64,000 nucleotides of DNA from Pseudomonas sp. URMO17WK12:I11 (lineage in GTDB: Bacteria; Pseudomonadota; Gammaproteobacteria; Pseudomonadales; Pseudomonadaceae). The DNA is taken from contig NZ_VEDF01000014.1 of the NCBI RefSeq assembly GCF_007677725.1, forward strand, positions 1 through 64,000. Reading direction: 5' to 3'. Below are positions 34,720 to 42,436 of this stretch, piece after piece; position 1 is the stretch's first letter; each line of letters starts with the position of its first letter. Both the position numbers and the translations under genes were made by a program. A model generated the notes under the pieces. The model had not been told where the DNA came from and made no database searches. It was given only the letters and a program-made list of their open reading frames with translations.

Positions 34720-36433
34720 AGTTGAAGCGGGCGATGCCACCGACTTCCGGTCGAATCGCGTAAAGATCGCCAGCATCCGGGTAGTGGCGCAGCTGCTCGG
34801 GCGACATGCCAACGCGCGCGGTGGTGATGTACAAGGTGCCCAGGCCGTCGCCGCCGAAGCAGCAGCTGGTTGGGCGCGGTACCGGCATCACCACTTGGTC
34901 GGTCAGGTGGCCATTGCAGTCGTAGTGCAGCACGCAGCTGCCATTGAACTGACAGACCCACAGCCCGCCTTCGCGATCGAGCGCGATGCCGTCTGGCCGG
35001 CCCAGTTCGGCTGGGGTCTCGGCAAACAGGCTGATCTGCTCCAGGCGACCATCTGCCGGGTATTCGGCGCGGTAGATGCGCCGCTCGACCGAGTCGACGA
35101 AGAACAAGCTGCGCCCATCGGCCGACCAGGCCAAACCGTTGGGCAAGGCCAGGCCGTCATGAATCACGTCGTCATTGAGCTCGGCATCGAAGCGGAACAG
35201 CGCCCCGGTCTTGCCGCTGGGCGCCTCGTCCATCAGGCCGGTGACGAAGCGTCCTTGCGGATCGCACGCGCCGTCATTGAAGCGGTAGGTCGAGCGCGGG
35301 TGCACCGGTACCGAATACTGGCGAATGCGTCCGGTGTCGAGATCGAGCAGCACGGCGCTGGCGTCTTCGGTGAAGATCAGGTTTCCGCGATCGGTCAGGG
35401 CCAGTGCGCCAATGCGCGCTGCCGACTCATACAGCCGTTCGACCTGGCCATCGGGCAGTAGGCGCAGAATGCGCCCGCCGGTGATGTCGACGAAGTACAG
35501 CGAGCGGCTGCGGGCATCCCACACCGGGCTCTCGCCGAGATCGGCGCGGGTGTCGGCCACCTTGACCGGCACGTAGTGACACTCCTTGATGCGACTCCAA
35601 CGCGCAGCGACCTCGACCAGACTCGCCGCCTCGACCCGCGCCAGATCGCGTGGATAACTGACGCCGCTGTTCTCGCAGAAGCGCGTGGCGGTGAACTGAC
35701 CGTTGCTGGCGCGCAGGATATACCCGGTGTCGTGGCACAGAGCGCTGGCCAGGTAGAGCACCCCGGGGGTCACCCACTCGGGCTTGAGCTCATCGGGTGC
35801 CTGGTCGATACCCCACATGCGCGTCTTGGCCACCGGCGAAATCGCGTTGACCAGGATGCCGTGCTCCAGGCCCTCCATGCTCAAGGCATTCATGATGCCG
35901 ACCTGAGCCATTTTGCCGGCGGCGTAGGCGACCAGCCCCGGCTGCGCATAGCGCTGATACATGGCGCGGTCGGACGTGGTCAGCACGATGCGCGGCGCCG
36001 TTGAGTGTTTCAGATATTTCCAGGCATGCTTGGCCAGCCACACCGGGGCGTGCACGCTGATACCCAGCGCGCGCTCGAGAAAGGCGTGCTCTTGGCTCTC
36101 GATGCCCTGGTAGTCCACCCAGCCGGCGTTGTGGATGAGGATGTCCACGGCACCGAAGTGGGCGATCGCCAGCTCCACCAGTGCCTGACATTGCGCTTCG
36201 TGATCGAGCTGACCGACATGCCCGATCACTTCATAGCCTTTGCTCTGCAAGGCCTTGAGCGCGGTGTCGATGGCCTCGGGGTTCTGCCCCTGGCCTGAGC
36301 GGTCGGTACCCAGGTCGCTGATGACCACGCGGGCGCCGCGGGCGGCCAGTGCGGCGGCGTAATCCAGGCCTAGGCCTTGAGCGGCGCCGGTGACGATGGC
36401 GACTTTACCGGTGAACGGGTCTGTAATTGGCAT
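34709..36433 (-). CDS. SDR dehydrogenase-SMP30 lactonase fusion
   Basis: A 574-residue two-domain protein. Residues 1-270 are a short-chain dehydrogenase: TGAAQGLG (15-22), Asp40, NAG (102-104), Ser154, Tyr170 and Lys174 form the cofactor and catalytic set. Residues 290-574 are an SMP-30/gluconolactonase propeller with the metal ligands Glu301 (GESPVWD), Asn432 (LPNGLAW) and Asp482 (RPDGIALD). No linker frameshift is seen. A dehydrogenase making a lactone, followed by a lactonase opening it, suggests a single-chain aldose-to-acid catalyst. It is divergent from a LysR regulator. Confidence 0.9.
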   Translation of the reverse strand: MPITDPFTGKVAIVTGAAQGLGLDYAAALAARGARVVISDLGTDRSGQGQNPEAIDTALKALQSKGYEVIGHVGQLDHEAQCQALVELAIAHFGAVDILIHNAGWVDYQGIESQEHAFLERALGISVHAPVWLAKHAWKYLKHSTAPRIVLTTSDRAMYQRYAQPGLVAYAAGKMAQVGIMNALSMEGLEHGILVNAISPVAKTRMWGIDQAPDELKPEWVTPGVLYLASALCHDTGYILRASNGQFTATRFCENSGVSYPRDLARVEAASLVEVAARWSRIKECHYVPVKVADTRADLGESPVWDARSRSLYFVDITGGRILRLLPDGQVERLYESAARIGALALTDRGNLIFTEDASAVLLDLDTGRIRQYSVPVHPRSTYRFNDGACDPQGRFVTGLMDEAPSGKTGALFRFDAELNDDVIHDGLALPNGLAWSADGRSLFFVDSVERRIYRAEYPADGRLEQISLFAETPAELGRPDGIALDREGGLWVCQFNGSCVLHYDCNGHLTDQVVMPVPRPTSCCFGGDGLGTLYITTARVGMSPEQLRHYPDAGDLYAIRPEVGGIARFNFKE

Positions 36434-36510
36434 TGTAGAGCCCTTGCGATTCTCCTTTTTACGATAACAATAAAAAAATCAATGACTTAATATTAAAAGC
36501 ATGCAAATTT

Positions 36511-36527
36511 GATATCTCCGAGATATC
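36511..36527. promoter_or_regulatory. Palindromic operator candidate for the LysR regulator
   Basis: GATATCTCCGAGATATC is a perfect 8-bp inverted repeat around a central C, and contains the LysR pattern T-N11-A. It lies in the AT-rich gap between the divergent SDR-SMP30 and LysR genes, 42 bases before the LysR ATG. Confidence 0.55.
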
Positions 36528-36568
36528 ACCGCCACCAGCTCCCGTTCGACTCGATGAAGGAACATGCA

Positions 36569-37522
36569 ATGATCGAGACACGTTTGCTCAGGCAGTTCAT
36601 CGCCGTCGCCGAGGAGCTGCACTTTCATAAAGCCGCGCTGCGCCTGCACATGGCGCAACCGCCGTTGAGCCAGGCGATCAGCCGCCTGGAAGAAAAGCTC
36701 GGCTTCAGCCTGTTCCTGCGCAACAAACGCGCGGTCAAGCTCACCGCTGCCGGCATGGCCTTCCTGGAAACCGCCTACCGCACGCTCAAGGAGCTCGAAC
36801 AGGGCATCGAGTACGCGCGCAATGTCTCCGAAGGGGTTTGCGGCAAACTGACCATCACGGCGATTTCCATCGCCTACTACGAGTCGTTGCTCACCACCTT
36901 GAAGAAGTTTCGCGAGGTCTATCCCAATGTGCGCCTGACCATCCGCGAAATGCCTTCGGCCTCCCAGGCCAAGGCGCTACTGGCCGGCGAGGCTGACATC
37001 GGTTTCATGCGCAAGCTGCCGATGTCGCCCGACGCCATCGAATCGCGGCTGTTGCTCAGCGAGCAGATCCTCATGGCCTTGCCGGCCAACCACCACCGCG
37101 CGCAGCAGCAACTGGTGGACTTGCGCGACTTTGCCGAAGAAGACTTCGTGTTCACCCCGCAAGCATTGGGCAGCGGCTACCACAGCCAACTGATCGCCTT
37201 GTGCGAGTCGGCCGGTTTCTACCCACGAATCGTGCAGGAGGCGTCGCAGATCCATACGCTCATCGGGCTGGTGGCCTGTGGTTTCGGCGTGGCGTTGGTC
37301 CCCGAGTCGATCGCCTACTCCACCCTGCGCGACCGCGTGCAGTTCCGGCCGATCCGCCCCATCAAGGGTCAGCCGACCCCGACCATGGGCCTGTACATGA
37401 ACTGGAATGCCCAGAACGCCTCACCGGCCCTGGGCAGTTTCATCGCCATGCTCGACCACGGCACGCCGCGGCGCTTCGCCGATACCATCCACAACCCGAT
37501 CAGCCTGGATGGCATCGCCTAG
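36569..37522 (+). CDS. LysR-family transcriptional regulator
   Basis: A 317-residue LysR regulator: N-terminal winged HTH (LRQFIAVAEELHFHKAALRLHMAQPPLSQAISRLEEKLG) and a substrate-binding domain from about residue 90. ATG 36569 follows AAGGA with eight-base spacing. It is divergent from SDR-SMP30 with a shared palindrome, and its stop is six bases from the convergent asparagine synthase stop. Its target is probably the divergent fusion gene; control of the seven-gene operon is possible. Confidence 0.93.
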   Translation: MIETRLLRQFIAVAEELHFHKAALRLHMAQPPLSQAISRLEEKLGFSLFLRNKRAVKLTAAGMAFLETAYRTLKELEQGIEYARNVSEGVCGKLTITAISIAYYESLLTTLKKFREVYPNVRLTIREMPSASQAKALLAGEADIGFMRKLPMSPDAIESRLLLSEQILMALPANHHRAQQQLVDLRDFAEEDFVFTPQALGSGYHSQLIALCESAGFYPRIVQEASQIHTLIGLVACGFGVALVPESIAYSTLRDRVQFRPIRPIKGQPTPTMGLYMNWNAQNASPALGSFIAMLDHGTPRRFADTIHNPISLDGIA

Positions 37523-37528
37523 GTGGCA

Positions 37529-39364
37529 TTAGAGGCTCAAGCGGTAGTCGCGTAACCAAGCATCGAGCGCGAGCGCTGTCTCCAGATTGTTGCGCCGCAG
37601 TTGCGAATTGAAATACCCCGAAGGTTGCCGCAACTCTGCGGCCAGGCGCCCGTGATCGATGATCTGGAACACCCGGTTGCTGGTATCGCTGAGCAGCAGC
37701 CCTGCCCGCTCGCGCAAAAAAAGCTCGTAAGCCTGGTTGGCCGACGTTGGGTACGGACTCTTGCGCCGTTGCAGCACGGCCTGCGGGAGCAGGTCGGTGC
37801 AAGCTTGCTTGAGCAGCCACTTCTCCTCACCGTCCTTGCCCTTGATCGCCCACGGCACGTTGTAGACGTATTCGACCAGGTCATGGTCGGTGAACGGTAC
37901 TCGCACCTCGAGACTGGCCGCCATGCTCAGGCGGTCCTTGCGCTCGAGCAGAATCGGCAACCAGTGCGCCAGGTGCAGGTGGCACAGCTCACGCATGCGC
38001 CGTTCGTGCGGGCTGTCGCCTGGCAAGTGCTCGACCTGGGACACGGCTTGCTGGTAGCAGCTTTGCTGGTAGCTGGCGAAATCGCACAGGCGGTTGAAGT
38101 CGGGGTTGATCAATTCCGGCTGCAGCAGCTGCATGCGCGACAACCAGGGAAATTGCTGCGCGGCGATGGCCTGGGGATCGCGGAACCAGGCGTAGCCGCC
38201 AAACACTTCATCGGCGGCCTCCCCGGAGATGGCCACCGTCGAATGCGCACGGATGGCCTTGAACAGCAGATAGAGCGAGGTGTCGACGTCGCCGAAGGTC
38301 GCCGCCGAATCGTTGGCACGGAACACCGCGCGCCGCGCTGCCTCATCGATCAACTCGGCATTGTCGATGAGGATGGTCTGGTGCCGGCTGCCGATATGCT
38401 CGGCGGCGGCCAGGGCATAAGGCTGATCGCGTTCGGGTCGAAACGCATCGCTTTGAAACTGCTCGGCCTGACCGACGAAATCCACGGAAAATGAATTAAC
38501 CCGGCCGCCCTGTTGCGCCTGCAGACGCTGCTGGGCCATGGCCGTGAGAATGGTCGAATCGAGCCCACCGGACAGCAGCGAGCACACCGGCACATCGGCG
38601 TGCAGCTGCTCGCCGAGAGCCTTGGCGAGTAGCTCGCGGGTCTGCGCCACGGTGCCTGGCGCATCGTCGCGGTGCTCGCGACGCTGCAACTGCCAGTAAC
38701 GGTCGAGCTTCGCCAGCCCATTGGGGCGCCAGGACAGGCGATGGCCTGGCGCTAGCTCGTCGATGCCGCGCAGAGCGGTGCGAGAGGTGCCGCGCGAGAG
38801 GCTCAAGGCATCCACCAGGCCGACTTCATCGAGCTGCGCGGTGAAATCCGGGTGCGCCAGGATCGCCTTGATCTCCGAGCCGAACAACAGCCCCTGTCCG
38901 AGCCTTGCGTAATACAGCGGCTTGACCCCAAGGCGGTCGCGCACCAGCAGAAAATGCCCATCGCGGCTATCGAATACGGCGAAGGCGAACATGCCGGTGA
39001 GGTGGTCCGCGCACTGCTCGCCCCACTCCAGGTACGCATGCAGCACCACCTCGGTGTCGCTGCGGGTCTGGAATTGGTGGCCGCAGGCGCGCAGGCGTTC
39101 ACGCAGCTCAGGGTGATTGTAGACCTCGCCGGTATAGACCAGCGTGACCTCTGCGCCTCCCGGGCAGCGATAGGTCATCGGCTGCACACCGCCTGCCAGG
39201 TCGAGAATGGCCAGGCGCCGATGGCCCAGCAGGGCATGCCGATGCAGCCAGCTACCGCTGGCATCCGGCCCGCGCAAGGCCAGCGTCTGACTCATGCCGG
39301 CCAGCACACCGGGGTGTTGGGTCAAGTCGCGGGTGTAGTCCACCCAACCTGTGATTCCACACAT
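37529..39364 (-). CDS. asnB: Glutamine-hydrolysing asparagine synthase family protein
   Basis: A 611-residue AsnB-type enzyme. Cys2 (MCGITGW) is the glutaminase nucleophile, followed by RGPDASG and the DNA-like synthetase core with PPi loop SGGLDST and KDRLSMAASLEVRVPFTDH. All main residues are present, so it can transfer ammonia to a carboxylate through an acyl-AMP. Last gene of a seven-gene minus-strand operon, ten bases after the amidase stop. In such a context it may amidate a pathway intermediate rather than make free asparagine. Confidence 0.9.
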   Translation of the reverse strand: MCGITGWVDYTRDLTQHPGVLAGMSQTLALRGPDASGSWLHRHALLGHRRLAILDLAGGVQPMTYRCPGGAEVTLVYTGEVYNHPELRERLRACGHQFQTRSDTEVVLHAYLEWGEQCADHLTGMFAFAVFDSRDGHFLLVRDRLGVKPLYYARLGQGLLFGSEIKAILAHPDFTAQLDEVGLVDALSLSRGTSRTALRGIDELAPGHRLSWRPNGLAKLDRYWQLQRREHRDDAPGTVAQTRELLAKALGEQLHADVPVCSLLSGGLDSTILTAMAQQRLQAQQGGRVNSFSVDFVGQAEQFQSDAFRPERDQPYALAAAEHIGSRHQTILIDNAELIDEAARRAVFRANDSAATFGDVDTSLYLLFKAIRAHSTVAISGEAADEVFGGYAWFRDPQAIAAQQFPWLSRMQLLQPELINPDFNRLCDFASYQQSCYQQAVSQVEHLPGDSPHERRMRELCHLHLAHWLPILLERKDRLSMAASLEVRVPFTDHDLVEYVYNVPWAIKGKDGEEKWLLKQACTDLLPQAVLQRRKSPYPTSANQAYELFLRERAGLLLSDTSNRVFQIIDHGRLAAELRQPSGYFNSQLRRNNLETALALDAWLRDYRLSL

Positions 39365-39374
39365 GCTGCGCTCC

Positions 39375-40760
39375 TTACACCTGAAGCCGACGGGTCGGTA
39401 GCAGGCCGATCAGGCCCTGCAGCCGCGTGGCGATGTCCAGCAACTGCCACTCGCTGTCACGGCGCCCCATGATCTGCAGCGCCAACGGCGCCTTGCCATC
39501 GCTGGACAGGCAAATCGGCACGGTGATCGCCGGCAGACCGCTGAAGCTGGCCAACGGGGTGAAACTGATCTTCTGCGCGTAGTCGGCGTCGGCCGGCGAC
39601 GGAATGGTCGAATCGCCCGGCTGCGGATTGCGCCGGTCAAAGGGCCGGTTGGGGTCCATGGGGAACACCACGAAATCCAGCCCTGCGCTGTCGAACCAGG
39701 CGTCAATCCCTGCACGCAGTTGGTCCATGCGCTGCTGGATGCGCTGGTACTCGGCATCGCTGACGCCCTCGCCCACCTGCAGCGCGCTTAGCGTCGACCA
39801 GTGCAGTTCGCAGTCGAAACGGCGCATCCAGGCCGCCGAGGCCAGCCAGGCATCGCGTGCGCACAGCTGCCAGGCATCGCCACGACACGCCCACAGCTGC
39901 GCCATGCCAACCGCCTGTGCCGGCATGCCGAGCTCTGCCAGCGCAGTGCGTGCCTGGCCAAGCATGTCGAGCATCGCCGGACTGGTCAGGGCCGGGTCCA
40001 GCGCCTGCTCGAGGAGCGCCACGCGGTAGTGCGGCTTGCGCACACGCTGTTGGCCGAGCAAGGGATCGAGCCCCAGCAGCGGCCACAGCCACTCGAGGTC
40101 ATCGGCACTGCGGGTGACCCAACCCAGCGCGTCCATGCGCGGCGACAGCGGGAACACGCCGCCCAGGTTCTGCGCTTTCTGGGTCATGCGCAGCCCGACC
40201 ATGCCGCAGTGGGAAGCGGGCCAGCGCACCGAGCCAAGCACGTCAGTGCCCAGCGAGATGTCGCACAACCCTGCGGCGACCGACACTGCCGAGCCGGTAC
40301 TGGAGCCGGAGGGGTCGATGCTGGGGAAATGCGGATTCACGCAGCCTGCGCCAAAGGCGATGTTCAGTTCCGTGGTGGCGACCTTGCAGGTCAAGGCAAT
40401 CCGAGGATCGAGCCCAGTCAGGGCTGCAGCGCTGTGCTGTGGGTAGTGCCGATAGGCGCGCAGGCCCAGCCGAGTGGGCAGGCCGGCGACATCCACGGTG
40501 TCTTTTACGCCCAGGCGGTACCAAGGCGCCAACGCCTCGCGGGTACTGGTCAGGCAGCGGTAGGTGCTGTCGGCGTGCACCTGCCATTGGCTGTACTGCA
40601 TCGCCCATTCGGCGGCCAGGTCCGGCTGCCGCTGCAGCAGCGCATGGCGCTTGCGCAGGCTCAAGGCAAGGTATTCAGGCTGTTCCCGGCCGCTGCTGGC
40701 GTCGGCGCCGCAGTTGCTCAGATAGCGGCTGATGGTGTCCTGGGTACTAGCGAGGCTCAT
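39375..40760 (-). CDS. Amidase-signature family enzyme
   Basis: A 461-residue amidase with the Ser-cisSer-Lys triad: Lys in GVKDTVDVAG, the cis-Ser block DPSGSSTGSAVSVAAG, and the nucleophile in GTDVLGSVRWPASH. It hydrolyses or transfers an amide. The start at 40760 follows AAGGA and lies inside the end of the previous gene (14-base overlap). With asparagine synthase next, the operon both makes and breaks, or transfers, an amide. Confidence 0.9.
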   Translation of the reverse strand: MSLASTQDTISRYLSNCGADASSGREQPEYLALSLRKRHALLQRQPDLAAEWAMQYSQWQVHADSTYRCLTSTREALAPWYRLGVKDTVDVAGLPTRLGLRAYRHYPQHSAAALTGLDPRIALTCKVATTELNIAFGAGCVNPHFPSIDPSGSSTGSAVSVAAGLCDISLGTDVLGSVRWPASHCGMVGLRMTQKAQNLGGVFPLSPRMDALGWVTRSADDLEWLWPLLGLDPLLGQQRVRKPHYRVALLEQALDPALTSPAMLDMLGQARTALAELGMPAQAVGMAQLWACRGDAWQLCARDAWLASAAWMRRFDCELHWSTLSALQVGEGVSDAEYQRIQQRMDQLRAGIDAWFDSAGLDFVVFPMDPNRPFDRRNPQPGDSTIPSPADADYAQKISFTPLASFSGLPAITVPICLSSDGKAPLALQIMGRRDSEWQLLDIATRLQGLIGLLPTRRLQV

Positions 40761-41742
40761 GGGTGTAATCCTTGACAGTAAGGGCGGCCGCCCACGGTTG
40801 GGGCTTGCCGGTGGGTGATAAAGGCAGGTCGGCGACACGGCGCACGGCAATGGCGCGCGGGTATTCAGCCGGCAGCTGCTGCAGCGCCTGCAGCACCGCC
40901 GCTTCGTTGAGCGTGGCGGAACTGAACAGCACTTCGTAGGCCTCGCCGCGCAGGGCATCGCGCACCGCCACGCAGGCCAGTGTCGGGCAGGCCAGACGCT
41001 GGCCAAGCAGGCTGGTCAGGCGCGCCAGATCCAGGCGCACACCATTGACCTTGATCAGGCTGCTGGCCCGGCCCAGCCATTGAAAGCGCCTGGCATCCAT
41101 CGCCAGGATCTGGTCATCGCAGCGATAGCTCGGCGCCGCAGTTGCCTGGCCTTGCTCACGAGCGATGCGCGCACTGGCCACTTCCAGCGCCGCTGGCTGC
41201 CCCAGCGGGCTCAGCAAGGTGACATCGTCGAACAGGGTCCACGGCTGCTCGGGCTGGCTGTCGCGGTCGAGCTCGCGGTAGGCCATGGCGCCGGTTTCGG
41301 TCGCACCCAGCACCTCGACGAAGCGCACCTGCGGCCCGGCGAAGCGCTGCACCGTAGCCAGGGCGTGCTCGGGCAGGATAGAGGCGCTGTGCAGCACCAG
41401 CACCGGGCGCTGCCCTGCCAGTCGGGCCAGCAGTGAAGGCAGCAGGCGCCAGGTGCTGGCAATGGCAAGGATCACGCACGGCCCGTGACCGCTGAGCTCC
41501 GGCAGTTGCTGGCGTTCCAGCGAGCAACTGTGCAGCGTCGCCTGCATCACCTGGGCACCGACCGTGCCGAGGATCATGCCGTAGCAATGGTTGCTGGGCG
41601 CGAAGGCGAAGATCTGCTCGGCGCCAGGCGCCCAGCGGCCGAGGATCAGCGCCGCCTCGCGCTGCATCTGCGCCATGCTGCGCAGCCACTGGCGTGGCGC
41701 TCCGGTCGAGCCGGAGGTGGTGAAGCAATGCTCGTGGGTCAT
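40747..41742 (-). CDS. N-terminally short AMP-dependent ligase
   Basis: A 331-residue adenylate-forming (ANL) protein that begins almost at the P-loop: TTSGSTGAPRQW (A3) is at residues 8-19. Later motifs are GATETG (A5), a divergent YRCDD (A7), GRASSLIKVNGVRLD (A8) and PLSPTGKPQ with the catalytic Lys (A10). Normal family members carry 150-180 more residues in front. No frameshifted remnant is seen, since the acyl carrier protein gene ends there with ATGA overlap. Probably loads the adjacent carrier protein. Confidence 0.8.
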   Translation of the reverse strand: MTHEHCFTTSGSTGAPRQWLRSMAQMQREAALILGRWAPGAEQIFAFAPSNHCYGMILGTVGAQVMQATLHSCSLERQQLPELSGHGPCVILAIASTWRLLPSLLARLAGQRPVLVLHSASILPEHALATVQRFAGPQVRFVEVLGATETGAMAYRELDRDSQPEQPWTLFDDVTLLSPLGQPAALEVASARIAREQGQATAAPSYRCDDQILAMDARRFQWLGRASSLIKVNGVRLDLARLTSLLGQRLACPTLACVAVRDALRGEAYEVLFSSATLNEAAVLQALQQLPAEYPRAIAVRRVADLPLSPTGKPQPWAAALTVKDYTHEPR

Positions 41743-42023
41743 CCGATGGCCTGCAAGCTCAGTTGGTCTTCCAGCTTCTGCGCCACGAACTGCTGCATGC
41801 GCGCCAGGGTTTCGAACCAGTAGCGCACGTCGTCGCTCAGGTAATCGACCTCGAAGCCGAACTGCCCTTCGATGACGGTGATCACTTCCACGGCCATGAG
41901 GCTGTCGAAGCGCTCACCGAGAAAATCGCGAAAGCTCGCGTCGGCGGCGATGCTCTCTACCTCCTCCCCAAGCAGTTGCCCGAGGGTTTGGCGGATACGG
42001 TGTTCGATGCTGAGCTCGTTCAT
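41739..42023 (-). CDS. Acyl carrier protein
   Basis: A 94-residue carrier protein with the phosphopantetheine site GERFDSLMAVEVITVIEGQFG (Ser in DSL). It is acidic and helical as expected. AAGGAA precedes the ATG. It overlaps the tautomerase stop and the AMP-ligase start by four bases each. It probably holds the acyl intermediate activated by one of the two ligases. Confidence 0.9.
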   Translation of the reverse strand: MNELSIEHRIRQTLGQLLGEEVESIAADASFRDFLGERFDSLMAVEVITVIEGQFGFEVDYLSDDVRYWFETLARMQQFVAQKLEDQLSLQAIG

Positions 42024-42427
42024 GGGCGCGACGTTCCTTGTGAATATCCAGCGTTGGTGAATTGCGCTCCGGCGCCGTAGTACACGTGCACCGGCTGAAT
42101 CGGATCGAATTCCAGGTAGATGAAGGCGTTCGGGTAGCGCCGGTACAGGCACTCGCGCAGGCTTGTCGCCAGTGCGTCGAGCACCGCCTGCGGGCGCTGC
42201 GCCGACACCGTGAGGTGCAGGTGAAAGTGCGCGGGCTGCGCGTCGTGGTCGAGGATTGGCAGCGGCATACCGGCACGAAAGGCGCAGCTTTCGGCCAGGT
42301 CCTTGAAGAACACCAGGCAGTGGCCGGCGTCGGCGCCGATGGCTTTGAGTTCACGGGTGAAATCCAGCGCCAGTTGCTTGCGCTGCAGCGCAGGCAATGG
42401 TGCGCAGGTGATGTTGAGTCTGGGCAT
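42020..42427 (-). CDS. Tautomerase-superfamily protein with N-terminal proline
   Basis: A 135-residue protein starting MPRLNITCAPLPALQRKQLALDF. Pro2 becomes the catalytic N-terminal proline after Met removal, as in 4-oxalocrotonate tautomerase. A second beta-alpha-beta unit begins near FHLHLTVSAQRPQAVLDALA, so it resembles fused-subunit members such as CHMI or cis-CaaD. Its stop overlaps the carrier protein start. It would tautomerise, hydrate or isomerise a pathway intermediate. Confidence 0.7.
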   Translation of the reverse strand: MPRLNITCAPLPALQRKQLALDFTRELKAIGADAGHCLVFFKDLAESCAFRAGMPLPILDHDAQPAHFHLHLTVSAQRPQAVLDALATSLRECLYRRYPNAFIYLEFDPIQPVHVYYGAGAQFTNAGYSQGTSRP

Positions 42428-42436
42428 GGCGAATTC

